Below, piece after piece: positions 52,529 to 62,312 of a DNA stretch of 64,000 nt (positions are counted from its first letter, which is position 1; each line of letters begins with the position of its first letter). The translations under genes were made by a program, and so were the position numbers. The stretch covers positions 62,001 to 126,000 of the forward strand of contig NZ_JAXOUF010000006.1 of assembly GCF_034424805.1 (NCBI RefSeq). Direction: 5' to 3'. This DNA is from Labrys sedimenti. GTDB lineage: Bacteria; Pseudomonadota; Alphaproteobacteria; Rhizobiales; Labraceae. The notes under the pieces were generated by a model. That model was given only the letters and a program-made list of their open reading frames with translations. It had not been told where the DNA came from and did not search any database.

Positions 52529-54526
52529 TCATTGCGGTGCGACGAAGAAGAAATCCGCCGGCGGCAGCGAGCCGTAGACATAGGGTTCCTGGCGGTTGCC
52601 GGTGATGTCGAGCACGTCCTGGCGCACGAAGCGGAAGATCTTGTTGATCTCCACGCCCGGCTCGACCAGGCGCCTGGCGAGCGAAAGGGCGAACGGGCTG
52701 TTGGCCTGATCGCCATCGGCGGCCGTGGTGCCCTCCTTGGCGGAATAAACCACCAGCGTGGCGCCGGCCGGTTCCACGCGCGATAGGCCGCGATCGATCG
52801 AACGGCTCGCCACGCTGCGCCTCATCTGCGCGATGAACGGATTGTTGCGGCAGGCATCGAGCACCACGAGCTTGAGCTTGCGTGCCCCGTCGAGCGTGCT
52901 CATCACCCGCTCCAGCGGAACGGCTTCATCGGGAACATCGCGGTCGGATTCGAGCACGGCGTCCAGCGGGATCAGATAGTTCTTGTTGTCCACCTCGATG
53001 CCGTGGCCGGCATAGTAGATGACGGCCCAGTCCGATTGGTCGGCCTTGCGCGCAAAGGCTTTCAGTGCGGCGATCATGCCGGCGCGATCGAGGTCATGCA
53101 CAACCGTGACGTCGTCCACCCCGGTTTGGCGCAGTGCCTGCCCGATGAGATCGGCATCGCGCAGCGTGTTCGGCAGCTGGGATACCGAACGATAGGCGGA
53201 ATTGCCGATGACCAAGGCGACGCGACGAGGCGCCGGGCCGGTTGTATCGACGACGGGGGCTGACTTGGCGACGGGGACGGTCTTGGCGACAGGGATAGTC
53301 GTGGCAACGGGAGCCGTGTCGACCGCGGGAGCCGGTTTCGACGTGTCCTGGGCCGTTTCGATCGCGCCGCCGGCATTGTCCGGCGGGGTGTCGGACACCG
53401 CCACAATCGGTGCCTGTGGTTCTGCCGGCTGATAGGTGATGGTGCCGTCGGTGCCCTTCTGCCAGCGATAGACGATCAGGTCAGGCGTGGTGCGATCGCC
53501 CTTGGCGTCGAAGGCGATGTCGCCGAGCACCGTGCGGAAGGGCTGGCCGCCATGCATGGCTTCCGCCATGCGCCTTGGATCCAGCGTTCGGGCCTGTGCG
53601 GCAGCCTGCTGGAAAACCTGGACCGCGGCGTAGGTGTAGAGACCATATCCTTCCGCCAAGTCGGGGGCGGCGCGGATGATGTCGGCAGCCGCAGGGTTTT
53701 GGCCGGGTGGGGGAGGAAAGGTCATCAGCGTGCCGATCACGGCATCGCCGCCAATGGCGGGAAAGTCACTGCCGATCAGGCCGTCGCCGGAAAACAGCAC
53801 CGTCTTGAGGCCCCGTTCGCGCAGCTGCCTGAGAATGAGAGCCGCCTCGGTGTAGAGGCCACCCCAGAGCAGGAGGTCGGTTCGCGCCTTGCCCAGCCGG
53901 TCGACGATGGCGGAATAGTCCTTCTCGCCGACATCGACACCAGCCTCCAGCACCGGCTTGAACCCCGCCTGCGCGAAGGCATCGCGGGCGCTGTTCGCCA
54001 GACCCTGGCCATAGGTGGTCTTGTCGTGCAGGATGGCCACCCTCTTGCCCTTGAAATTCCTGGCGGCATAGTCGGCCCAGACGCTGCCCTGGCGATCGTC
54101 GCGGCCCGTGACGCGGAAGACGTTCCACAGGCCGCGCTCGGTGACCTTCGGATTGGTGGCGGAGGGCGAGATCATCAGCATGCCGCGCTCGGCATAGATC
54201 TCGGAGGCCGGAATGGTGACGCCCGAGTTGAAGTGACCCACCACCAGCCTGACGCCCTGAGACGCAAGCTTGTTGGCGGCCGCCACGCCTTGCCTCGGGT
54301 CTGAAACGTCGTCGGCGATGACGATTTCCACCCGCTGGCCGGCGATACCGCCCTTGGCATTGATGGCCTTGGCGGCCGCCTCGGCGCCCTTTCGCATCTG
54401 CTCGCCGAAGACGGCGTTCGGACCCGTCATCGGGCCAGCCACGCCGAGCTTGATCTGCGCCCCGGCCGGCGTTCCGGTCGAAAGGCCGATTGCCAGGAAC
54501 AGGCAGGTCAACCAGGCCATCCGCAT
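52529..54526 (-). CDS. exported LivJ-type ligand-binding protein fused to a caspase-like peptidase domain
   Basis: A 665-aa protein with a signal peptide (residues 1-24, cleaved near AGAQ). A complete branched-chain-amino-acid-type binding domain follows at about 25-365 (IKLGVAGPMTGPNAVFGEQM, AERGMLMISPSATNP, GEKDYSAIVDRLGKARTDLL). Then comes a Pro/Ala/Val-rich linker (366-432, with PVATTIPVAKTVPVAK-like repeats) and a peptidase C14 domain (433-665). The catalytic dyad is His508 (YYAGHG) and Cys559 (VLDACRNNPF). Family 6 binding proteins normally feed ABC permeases, but none is encoded nearby. I infer a periplasmic receptor-protease. Single-domain relatives of each half are common; this combination is unusual. 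Confidence 0.9.
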   Translation of the reverse strand: MRMAWLTCLFLAIGLSTGTPAGAQIKLGVAGPMTGPNAVFGEQMRKGAEAAAKAINAKGGIAGQRVEIVIADDVSDPRQGVAAANKLASQGVRLVVGHFNSGVTIPASEIYAERGMLMISPSATNPKVTERGLWNVFRVTGRDDRQGSVWADYAARNFKGKRVAILHDKTTYGQGLANSARDAFAQAGFKPVLEAGVDVGEKDYSAIVDRLGKARTDLLLWGGLYTEAALILRQLRERGLKTVLFSGDGLIGSDFPAIGGDAVIGTLMTFPPPPGQNPAAADIIRAAPDLAEGYGLYTYAAVQVFQQAAAQARTLDPRRMAEAMHGGQPFRTVLGDIAFDAKGDRTTPDLIVYRWQKGTDGTITYQPAEPQAPIVAVSDTPPDNAGGAIETAQDTSKPAPAVDTAPVATTIPVAKTVPVAKSAPVVDTTGPAPRRVALVIGNSAYRSVSQLPNTLRDADLIGQALRQTGVDDVTVVHDLDRAGMIAALKAFARKADQSDWAVIYYAGHGIEVDNKNYLIPLDAVLESDRDVPDEAVPLERVMSTLDGARKLKLVVLDACRNNPFIAQMRRSVASRSIDRGLSRVEPAGATLVVYSAKEGTTAADGDQANSPFALSLARRLVEPGVEINKIFRFVRQDVLDITGNRQEPYVYGSLPPADFFFVAPQ

Positions 54527-54961
54527 GGCGGTTTCCTTTCGACGTCCGGAAAGATCTCAACCAAAGGTTGTGGATGATCATAAGGCATCGCAACCGACTT
54601 CGACAGTCATGCCGGTAACACGCAATCGGTTGGCGGCATCGGTGTAGCAGGGAAGTGGCGAACATGATGTCCGGTCTGCACAGCCGAACGCCTTAACGTT
54701 GCTAAGTATAACTCGAATCACAATTTGACGCTGCCAAGTATCTATGAAACCGTCCGAATTTAGGCCCGTGGTTTTTCCGGACAGAGTCGCCGGCGCGTGC
54801 CGAAGCTTGATTGAACAGCGTGACGATCGTCTGAGGATTCCGCGCTTCAGGCCTCGTCCACCGGCATCAAAGCCGACAACGGACCGGTCAACGGCCGATG
54901 AGGAAACACGACATCCGGCACGGGTGCGCTGGGCTGTGCCCGGCCGGCGGGGAGAGCATCG
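54527..54961. other. 435-nt divergent gap
   Basis: It separates the leftward receptor-caspase gene from the rightward MHS transporter and should carry both promoters. A stretch near 54700-54750 is AT-rich and includes TTGACG. No -10 at a convincing distance, repeat or small ORF could be called. Confidence 0.35.
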
Positions 54962-56746
54962 ATGTCAGTCAGTACGGCAAGTGTCGACCCTTCGGCGCCG
55001 ATGAGCAGGGAAGACAAGAAGGTTATCTTCGCGTCTTCTCTGGGCACGGCCTTCGAATGGTACGATTTCTTCATTTATGGTTCATTGGCGACCTATATCG
55101 CCGCCCATTTCTTTTCTTCGCTCAGCGAGACTGCAAGTTTCCTTGCCACGCTGCTGGCCTGGGCCGCAGGCTTCATCGTCCGGCCTTTCGGGGCTCTCGT
55201 CTTCGGCCGCGTGGGCGATCTGGTCGGACGCAAATACACCTTCCTCGTCACCATCACGTTGATGGGCGCCTCGACCTTCCTGGTCGGCCTGTTGCCCAGC
55301 TATGCCTGGTGTGAGCAAAATCTCGGCGTCGGCGCCATCGCGCCTACCATCCTGATCGGGCTGCGCATCGTGCAGGGCCTGGCTCTCGGCGGTGAATATG
55401 GCGGGGCCGCGACCTATGTGGCCGAGCATGCACCGGCCGGCAAGCGCGGCCTTTATACCGGCTGGATCCAAGCGACGGCGACCGGTGGCCTCTTGCTCTC
55501 GCTGATCATCATCCTGCTGATCCGGCAATATATGAGCGATGCCGCCTTCAGCGACTGGGGTTGGCGCATTCCCTTCTGGATCTCGATCATCCTCTTGCTG
55601 GTCTCAGTCTGGATCCGCATGCAGCTCGCCGAAAGTCCGTCCTTCGTCAAGATGAAGGAGGAGGGGGCGACCTCCAAGGCGCCCCTGAGCGAGGCCTTCC
55701 TGAAGTGGTCCAACCTCAAGATCGGCCTGATCGCTCTGTTCGGCATGGTCGCCGGCGAGGCTGTCGTCTGGTATTCCGGGCAGTTCTACGCCTTGCTCTA
55801 TTTGACCAAGACCCTGCGCGTGGATCTCACCACTGCCTCGCTTCTGCTGGGCGTCGCTCTGGCGATCAGCCTGCCGCTCTACGTGTTCTTCGGCTGGCTC
55901 TCCGACAAGATCGGCCGCAAATGGATCATGCTGCTGGGTTTCCTCCTGGCGGCGGTGTTCTACCAGCCGATCTTCAAGGCCATCACCCACTACGCCAACC
56001 CGGCGCTCGAGGCCGCACTCGCCAAGTCGGCCGTCAGCGTCGTCGCCGACCCGGCCGATTGCTCGGTGCAGTTCGATCCGATCGGTACCGCCAAGTTCAC
56101 TTCGTCCTGCGATGTGGCCAAGAATTTCCTGGCTTCGAGTTCGGTGTCCTACACCAATGAGGCGGCCGCACCGGGGACGCCGGCTTCGGTGAAGATCGGC
56201 GACACCGTAATCCCGTCCTATGTCGCGACAGGCCTCGATGCCGCCGCTGCCAAGGCCAAGAAAGCCGAGTTCACGACAGCGCTCTACAAGGCCTTGAAGG
56301 ACCATCAATATCCGGTTTCGGAAAAGGCGGCGCCTGTGAAGGATGCCAGCGGTGCCGTCGTCAAGAACCCGGATGGCACCGACAAGACCGCCACCACCTA
56401 TGCGATGGCGCCGGCCGATCCCTCCGCGATCAATAAGCCCATGCTTGTGGTGATGCTGATCGTGCTGATCGTCCTCGTCACGCTGGTCTATGGCCCGATG
56501 GCAGCCGCCCTGGTGGAACTCTATCCCACCCGCATCCGCTATACCGGCATGTCCTTGCCCTATCATATCGGCAATGGCTGGTTCGGCGGCCTGGTGCCCT
56601 TCGTGATCTTCGCCATGGTGGCGGCCAGCGGCGATCTCTATTACGGCCTGTGGTATCCGATCGTGGTTGCGGCGCTGACCTTCGTGATCGGCATGCTGTT
56701 CGTGCCGGAAACCAAGGATCGTGATCTCGACAATATTCCGTCCTGA
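54962..56746 (+). CDS. MHS family MFS transporter with a large periplasmic insertion
   Basis: A 594-aa metabolite:H+ symporter related to ShiA/ProP/KgtP. It has GTAFEWYDFFIYG in helix 1, loop 2-3 motif FGRVGDLVGRK (81-91), RIVQGLALGGEYGGAATYVAEHAP (135-158) and loop 8-9 motif GWLSDKIGRK (311-320). Most MHS proteins are 430-460 aa. This one has about 150 extra residues (340-492) between helices 9 and 10, which the motif positions place in the periplasm. The insert has Cys367 and Cys383, a hydrophilic Ala/Lys/Asp-rich stretch and no helix. Substrate unknown. Confidence 0.9.
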   Translation: MSVSTASVDPSAPMSREDKKVIFASSLGTAFEWYDFFIYGSLATYIAAHFFSSLSETASFLATLLAWAAGFIVRPFGALVFGRVGDLVGRKYTFLVTITLMGASTFLVGLLPSYAWCEQNLGVGAIAPTILIGLRIVQGLALGGEYGGAATYVAEHAPAGKRGLYTGWIQATATGGLLLSLIIILLIRQYMSDAAFSDWGWRIPFWISIILLLVSVWIRMQLAESPSFVKMKEEGATSKAPLSEAFLKWSNLKIGLIALFGMVAGEAVVWYSGQFYALLYLTKTLRVDLTTASLLLGVALAISLPLYVFFGWLSDKIGRKWIMLLGFLLAAVFYQPIFKAITHYANPALEAALAKSAVSVVADPADCSVQFDPIGTAKFTSSCDVAKNFLASSSVSYTNEAAAPGTPASVKIGDTVIPSYVATGLDAAAAKAKKAEFTTALYKALKDHQYPVSEKAAPVKDASGAVVKNPDGTDKTATTYAMAPADPSAINKPMLVVMLIVLIVLVTLVYGPMAAALVELYPTRIRYTGMSLPYHIGNGWFGGLVPFVIFAMVAASGDLYYGLWYPIVVAALTFVIGMLFVPETKDRDLDNIPS

Positions 56747-56893
56747 TCGTCCGGCAAACAGGCTCGGAATCGGCGCGGCACCCCGGTGTCGCGCCGTTTT
56801 CCATATGGTGAGGTATTTTGTGCCGGCCAGCGGTGTCACGCTGGAAAATTCGGCCCCCGCCAGTATAGACTTCGCATGGAGGGGTTCGAATCG

Positions 56894-59800
56894 ATGCCTG
56901 ACAATCCGGTGCGCAAGCGTCTGCTGGAACAGCGGCAGGCTTTGCTCGACCTTGGCCTGCGCAATCGGCTGATCAACCTGCCGATGCGCACTAAGGGCGT
57001 GCGCACCATTGAGATCATCGAGGCTAAGGCGGCCGAAACCTATGATCTGCTGGCGGCTGGCAAGGCACTGACTTTCCTGCCCGGACAAGAGCCGCAGGAG
57101 GCGGTGCAAGGCGAACTGGCCATCGAAGGCACAGCCCCTTCAGCACCGGCACCGCCGGAGGCCGCGCCGAGCCGCGAAGCGCCGGCGCCCAACCGGCTGC
57201 AGACCCGCCTGGCCGCCGAAGCCCTGCAGAAGCGCCTGTTCGACATCTGGTACGATGCCCGCACCATCGAGGAAGAGCAGGGCGTCAACATCCTCTACCT
57301 CGCCTTCGGCCTGCTGCGCTGGTACGAGGACGACAAATCCGACATCGCTCGCCATGCGCCGCTGGTGCTCCTGCCGGTGCGTCTCGACCGTTCCAGCGCC
57401 GCCGAGCGCTTCACCCTGCGCATACGGGACGAGCCGGCCTCGCCCAATCTGTCGATCCAGGCCAAGCTGCGCGGCGATTTCGGCATGGTGATCGAAGACT
57501 TCCCCGACGAGGACGAGGTCGACATTCCAGCCTATGTCGCCGAGATCGCCAGGACCGTCTCGGGCAAGGCACGCTGGGAGGTGTTGCCGGACGCGATGGT
57601 GCTCGGCTTCTTTTCCTTCGCCAAATTCCTGATGTATCGCGACCTCGATCCGGCCAATTGGCCCGAAGGTAGCGCCATCCACGAACATGGACCGGTGGCC
57701 GCGCTGCTGGGGGAAGGCTTCGAGGCCTTCGAGCCGATCGTCCCCGATGGCCAGCCGATCGATCCCGTAATACCGCCGCCGGCACTCAACCACGTGCTGG
57801 ACGCCGATTCATCGCAGGCCGTCGCCATCGAGGAAGTGCTGCGCGGGCGCCATCTGGTGATCAAGGGCCCACCGGGCACCGGCAAGAGCCAGACCATCGC
57901 CAATATCATTGCCGGAGCGGCCCTGCAGGGCAGGAAGGTGCTGTTCGCAGCCGAGAAGATGGCGGCGCTGGACGTGGTGCATCGGCGGTTGCGCCAGGTC
58001 GGGCTCGGGCCGATGACGCTCGAACTGCACTCGACCAAGGCCAATAAGCGCCTGCTCCTGGAGGAGTTGCGGCGAACGCGTGAGCTTGCGCTGAAGACGC
58101 CGGTCCAGGACCCCGGTGTCACCGGGCGCCTCGCCGAGACCCAGACCGGTCTCAACCGGCACGCGGCGATGCTGCACGAGCCGATGAGGCCGAGCGGACT
58201 TACGCCTTACCGGTTGCTGGGCCGGCTCGTCGCCTTGCGCGAGGCCGGTGGCCTGCCCGGCTTTGCCATCGACGGCGCCAGCCGATGGAGCGCCGAGCAG
58301 GCGCGCGCCAACAAGGAGCTGATGGCCGAGCTCGCCGAACGCCTCGGTACGGTCGGGGAGCCCTCTGCCAACATCTGGCGCGGGGTCAGGCGCGATGCCA
58401 TCGATCCCGCCGAGCTCGAACGGCTGGCGGGCCTGATGCGCAGCGTCGAGGCCGATCTGGAGGCGGTGGGGGAGACGGCAGCCGGCGTCATCAAGGATTT
58501 TGTCCTCGAAGTGGTGACGATCCGAGACCTCGACGCGGTCTGGCGCACCACCTGCGCGGCGGTGTCGCTGCCCGCCCATGCCGATCGGCGCCTGCTCGCC
58601 CAGCCCGTGTGGCGCGAGGATGCCGGCGCCCTGGGCGAGCTTGTCGCTCTCGGCAAGGCCTATCGCAAGGTCGCCGACACGATGGCGCAGGTCTATCGCG
58701 CCGAGGCCTGGACGGCGGATCTGCGGCCGATCCGAGAGGCTTTCGCCGTGCATGGTGCATCCTTCCTACGCTTCTTTTCGGGCCGCTATCGCAGTGCCAA
58801 GGCCCAGTTCAAGGCATTGCTGGCCACGGAGATGCCCGGTGACCTGGCCAGGCGGCTCCAGCTTCTCGACGGCATGATCTCCGCACAGGAGCTTCGCCGC
58901 CGTTTCGAGAGCCAGAAGGACATGGGCGCCCGCGCCTTCGGTACGCTCTGGGCCGGCGAGAAATCCGACTGGGAGCGCCTGCAGGCGATTACCGACTGGT
59001 GGCGCGACCACCGTCATCCTGCGCTCGCTCCCGATTTCCTGGATCGGCTGGCTGCCCGGCCGGGCGGCCGCGAGCTCGGCGCCATGGGGGCGGTGATCGT
59101 ACAGAGCGTGCCACGCCTGTTCGAGGATCTGAAGACACTCAGCGATTTCCTCGATTACGACCTGGAGGGAGGCCACGGCATTGCCGATTGCGCGGATCTG
59201 GAGGTCGCGGTTCTGGCGCAGCAACTGCGCCTCTGGCTGGCCAATCTCGAAAGCATCACGCGTTGGATAGCGTTCACCCATCGCTGCGGGGTGGCGCGGG
59301 CGGCAGGGCTTGGTGCTCTCGTCGACGGCTTGTTCGGTGGCCGCATCCCGGGGGACAGCCTGGTGGCGACCTTCGAGCGTGCCTATTACGAGGCCTTGCG
59401 CGAGGATCTCTTCGCCCGGCACCCCGATCTCAAGCGCTTCGACGGCGAATTGCAGAACCGCACGGTCGAGCAATTCCGAGCTCTGGACAAGGGACGCATC
59501 GCCCTGGCGCGCGAGAGCGTGGCGCTTAAACATCTGCGTGAACGTCCGGTCGCTGCCGGTGGCATCGGGCCGCTCGGCGTGCTCAATGGCGAGTTCGCCA
59601 AGAAGCGCAACCATCTGCCCATCCGGCAATTGCTCGACAGGGCCGGCCCGGCCATCCAGCAGTTGAAGCCGGTGATGATGATGAGCCCGCTCTCCATCAG
59701 CCAGTTTCTCAAGCCCGGGGCGCTCAGCTTCGACCTGCTCGTCATCGACGAAGCCTCGCAGGTCGAACCGGTCGATGCCCTCGGCGCGGTGGCGCGCGCG

Positions 59801-61657
59801 TCTCAATTCGTCGTGGTGGGCGACGAGCGGCAATTGCCGCCGACACGCTTCTTCGCCAAGCTGACCGGCGAAGTACCGGAGGAGGAGGGCGACGAGGAAA
59901 CCTTCAAGGCGAGCGATGCCGAAAGCGTCCTCGATCTTTGCCTCGCCAAGGGCATGCCCTACCGCCAGCTCAACTGGCACTATCGCTCCCGCCATCAGTC
60001 ACTGATCACCGTGTCCAATCGCGAATTCTACGACAATCGCCTGTTGGTGGTGCCGAGCCCGCATGCCGGCGGCCGGCTTCCCAACGGCGCGGCGGGCGGC
60101 GCCGAGACGATGGGCCTGATCTTCCGCTATCTTCCCAAGGCGGTCTACGATCGCGGTAACAGCCGCACCAATGCCGAGGAGGCCCGGGCCGTGGCACAGG
60201 CGATCATGGCGCATGCCCGCCATCGCGCCTCGCTCTCACTCGGCGTGGCCACCTTCTCGGTGGCGCAGCGCCAGGCCATCCTCAAGGAACTCGAACTGCA
60301 GCGGCGAGAGAGCCCTGCCACCGAGGTCTTCTTCAATCGGGAAGGCAACGAACCTTTCTTCGTCAAGAACCTGGAGAACATCCAGGGCGACGAGCGCGAC
60401 GTCATCTTCATTTCGGTGGGCTATGGCCGCAGCACCGAGGGCTATCTTGCCATGAGCTTCGGCCCGCTCAATCTGGACGGCGGCGAGAGGCGGCTCAACG
60501 TGCTGATCTCGCGCGCCAAATATCGCTGCGAGGTGTTCTCCTCCATTCGCGGCGAGGACATCGATCTGGCGCGCGCCGATGCGCGCGGCGTTGCGGCGCT
60601 CAAATTGTTTCTCGACTATGCCGAGACCGGCCGGCTCGGCACGCCCGTCGAAACCGGCAGGGCACCCGATTCCCTGTTCGAGGAGCAGGTCGCCGACCAG
60701 CTACGCGCGCGCGGGCACAAGATCGCACACCAGATCGGCAGTGCCGGTTTTTTCGTCGACCTCGCGGTGGTGGATCCCGATCGGCCGCAGCGCTTCCTGC
60801 TCGGCATTGAATGCGATGGGGCGCAATATCATGCCTCCCGCTCGGCCCGCGATCGCGACCGGCTGCGCCAGCATGTGCTGGAAGGGCAGGGCTGGGTGGT
60901 CCATCGCATCTGGTCGACGGACTGGTATCTGCGTCCCCGGGAGGAACTCGGCAAGGTCGAGGCCGCGATCGAACGGGCGAAGGCTGTCTGGCGCAAACGG
61001 GACGAGGAGCTCGCCGTGTCGGCCGAGCCGGAAAACGCGGCGGAAGATGAGCAGTCTCCGCTGCCGCTGCCGATCGACGAGCCGCTGGCCATGCCCGAGG
61101 AGCCTGCCGCGTCTTCGCCGGCACGCCCCTATGTCGAGGCGCGCCTTAGCGTGACTGGCACGGCGGAACTCCACGAGGTGCCGACGGCACGCATGGCAGC
61201 CTATGTCGTCGGCGTGGTCGAAATCGAGGGGCCGGTGCATGAACAGGAGATCGTGGCGCGCATCCGCGATTCCTTCGGCTTGGCACGGGCCGGTAACAGG
61301 GTACGCGAGGCGGTGCAGGACGGCATCGACGTCGCCCGCGTGACCGGCAAGATCGTTGGCGGGCCCTTCTACAGGCTGCCGGAAGCGCCGGTGGTCCTGC
61401 GTGATCGCTCCGCGGTGGAAAGCGCCGGCCTGCGACGTCCCGACATGCTGCCCAATGAAGAAATCGAAGCGGCCTTTCTTGCCGTGATTGCCACCAATTA
61501 CGGGGCGCCCCGCGATGCACTGATCGTGGCGGCTGCCCGCCTGTTCGGCTTTGCGGCGACTAGTTCCGTGCTGAAGGAGCGGCTCGACGACGTGTTGACG
61601 GTGATGCTCTTCAAGGGGCAGCTGAAGCTGCAGAACGACCTGATCGTCAGCGGTTGA
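56894..61657 (+). CDS. DUF4011/SF1 helicase with Vsr-like endonuclease and DUF3320 domains
   Basis: A 1587-aa protein. The N-terminal DUF4011 region starts RKRLLEQRQALLDLGLRNRL. The superfamily 1 helicase core has Walker A GPPGTGKS at 325-332, an unusually long insertion, Walker B VIDEAS with Asp952-Glu953, and late motifs NWHYRSRH, NIQGDERDVIFIS and RRLNVLISRAK. Then comes a Vsr/MTES_1575-type nuclease (about 1255-1370, Glu1306 and Asp1308 in ECDGAQYH, RIWSTDW) and DUF3320 at about 1410-1500. Such large helicase-nucleases are suspected of acting on foreign DNA. It is a single gene without partner or methylase nearby. The ATG at 56894 follows GGAGGGG. Confidence 0.9.
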   Translation: MPDNPVRKRLLEQRQALLDLGLRNRLINLPMRTKGVRTIEIIEAKAAETYDLLAAGKALTFLPGQEPQEAVQGELAIEGTAPSAPAPPEAAPSREAPAPNRLQTRLAAEALQKRLFDIWYDARTIEEEQGVNILYLAFGLLRWYEDDKSDIARHAPLVLLPVRLDRSSAAERFTLRIRDEPASPNLSIQAKLRGDFGMVIEDFPDEDEVDIPAYVAEIARTVSGKARWEVLPDAMVLGFFSFAKFLMYRDLDPANWPEGSAIHEHGPVAALLGEGFEAFEPIVPDGQPIDPVIPPPALNHVLDADSSQAVAIEEVLRGRHLVIKGPPGTGKSQTIANIIAGAALQGRKVLFAAEKMAALDVVHRRLRQVGLGPMTLELHSTKANKRLLLEELRRTRELALKTPVQDPGVTGRLAETQTGLNRHAAMLHEPMRPSGLTPYRLLGRLVALREAGGLPGFAIDGASRWSAEQARANKELMAELAERLGTVGEPSANIWRGVRRDAIDPAELERLAGLMRSVEADLEAVGETAAGVIKDFVLEVVTIRDLDAVWRTTCAAVSLPAHADRRLLAQPVWREDAGALGELVALGKAYRKVADTMAQVYRAEAWTADLRPIREAFAVHGASFLRFFSGRYRSAKAQFKALLATEMPGDLARRLQLLDGMISAQELRRRFESQKDMGARAFGTLWAGEKSDWERLQAITDWWRDHRHPALAPDFLDRLAARPGGRELGAMGAVIVQSVPRLFEDLKTLSDFLDYDLEGGHGIADCADLEVAVLAQQLRLWLANLESITRWIAFTHRCGVARAAGLGALVDGLFGGRIPGDSLVATFERAYYEALREDLFARHPDLKRFDGELQNRTVEQFRALDKGRIALARESVALKHLRERPVAAGGIGPLGVLNGEFAKKRNHLPIRQLLDRAGPAIQQLKPVMMMSPLSISQFLKPGALSFDLLVIDEASQVEPVDALGAVARASQFVVVGDERQLPPTRFFAKLTGEVPEEEGDEETFKASDAESVLDLCLAKGMPYRQLNWHYRSRHQSLITVSNREFYDNRLLVVPSPHAGGRLPNGAAGGAETMGLIFRYLPKAVYDRGNSRTNAEEARAVAQAIMAHARHRASLSLGVATFSVAQRQAILKELELQRRESPATEVFFNREGNEPFFVKNLENIQGDERDVIFISVGYGRSTEGYLAMSFGPLNLDGGERRLNVLISRAKYRCEVFSSIRGEDIDLARADARGVAALKLFLDYAETGRLGTPVETGRAPDSLFEEQVADQLRARGHKIAHQIGSAGFFVDLAVVDPDRPQRFLLGIECDGAQYHASRSARDRDRLRQHVLEGQGWVVHRIWSTDWYLRPREELGKVEAAIERAKAVWRKRDEELAVSAEPENAAEDEQSPLPLPIDEPLAMPEEPAASSPARPYVEARLSVTGTAELHEVPTARMAAYVVGVVEIEGPVHEQEIVARIRDSFGLARAGNRVREAVQDGIDVARVTGKIVGGPFYRLPEAPVVLRDRSAVESAGLRRPDMLPNEEIEAAFLAVIATNYGAPRDALIVAAARLFGFAATSSVLKERLDDVLTVMLFKGQLKLQNDLIVSG

Positions 61658-61946
61658 GCAGGCCTCTTCGGAGGAGCACGGTCATTGGACCGGAGACTAT
61701 GAAGGCGTTTTTTCGAGGGCTTTTCCGGCCTATGCGGATTTGAGACCTGGTCTCGAAAACGGATGGTCCCATCGCGGCGAAACCGTGACGCCGTTAATCT
61801 CTTTTTTTCCATATTTTCAAAGTGATGCGCAGGTCTTCGAAACTTGGCTCATCAGGAAACACTTTAACACGATCCGGCCATCGCTCAGACACGTCCTGGA
61901 AAGGTTTGCCGGGCATGATCCAGCCCTCGTTACGAAGGGTCGTGTC

Positions 61947-62015
61947 ATGTTCTACGCGTTGCTGTTCGCTTTGGCCTCGGCCTGCTGCCTCTATTATGTC
62001 AGCTACGACATCTGA
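61947..62015 (+). CDS. possible 22-aa membrane peptide
   Basis: ATG at 61947, preceded by AAGGG seven nt upstream, encodes MFYALLFALASACCLYYVSY plus two residues: one hydrophobic helix and two adjacent cysteines. The same frame is open back to 61740, but that part has no conserved character. No family is recognisable. It lies 290 nt after the helicase stop on the same strand. Confidence 0.3.
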   Translation: MFYALLFALASACCLYYVSYDI

Positions 62016-62132
62016 AGGCGCTCGACGCTTCACCCTGACGGCGGTCCCGGCATTCGCAACGAAACTTTACATGGCGGACCGAGGGCAGAAGCATCCAGGC
62101 CCGATACTGCATTCTCCATCAGGAGGATTGCC

Positions 62133-62267
62133 GTGTCGTTTCGAGCCAATGCCGTTTCGGTCTTTCTGCAGGGAGCATTGACGAGCCTTGCCGCCCTCCT
62201 GGCGGTGAGCACCATGCTTGCCGTGCTCATCATCGCCCTTCATGAAGGGGTGGTGCATCTCTTGTAG
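62133..62267 (+). CDS. 44-aa small membrane protein
   Basis: A GTG at 62133 follows an excellent AGGAGG site (62121-62126, six nt spacing). It opens a 44-codon frame beginning MSFRANAVSVFLQGALTSLA and then a strongly hydrophobic run ending HEGVVHLL. One transmembrane helix (about residues 15-36) with a basic start predicts N-in topology. It ends 45 nt from the convergent ATP-grasp gene. I do not recognise a family; the ribosome site and clean single-helix design are the only evidence. Confidence 0.5.
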   Translation: MSFRANAVSVFLQGALTSLAALLAVSTMLAVLIIALHEGVVHLL

Positions 62268-62312
62268 TGATCGGAGGCGCGCGAACCGCAAACGCCCCCG
62301 ATATTCATCGCC

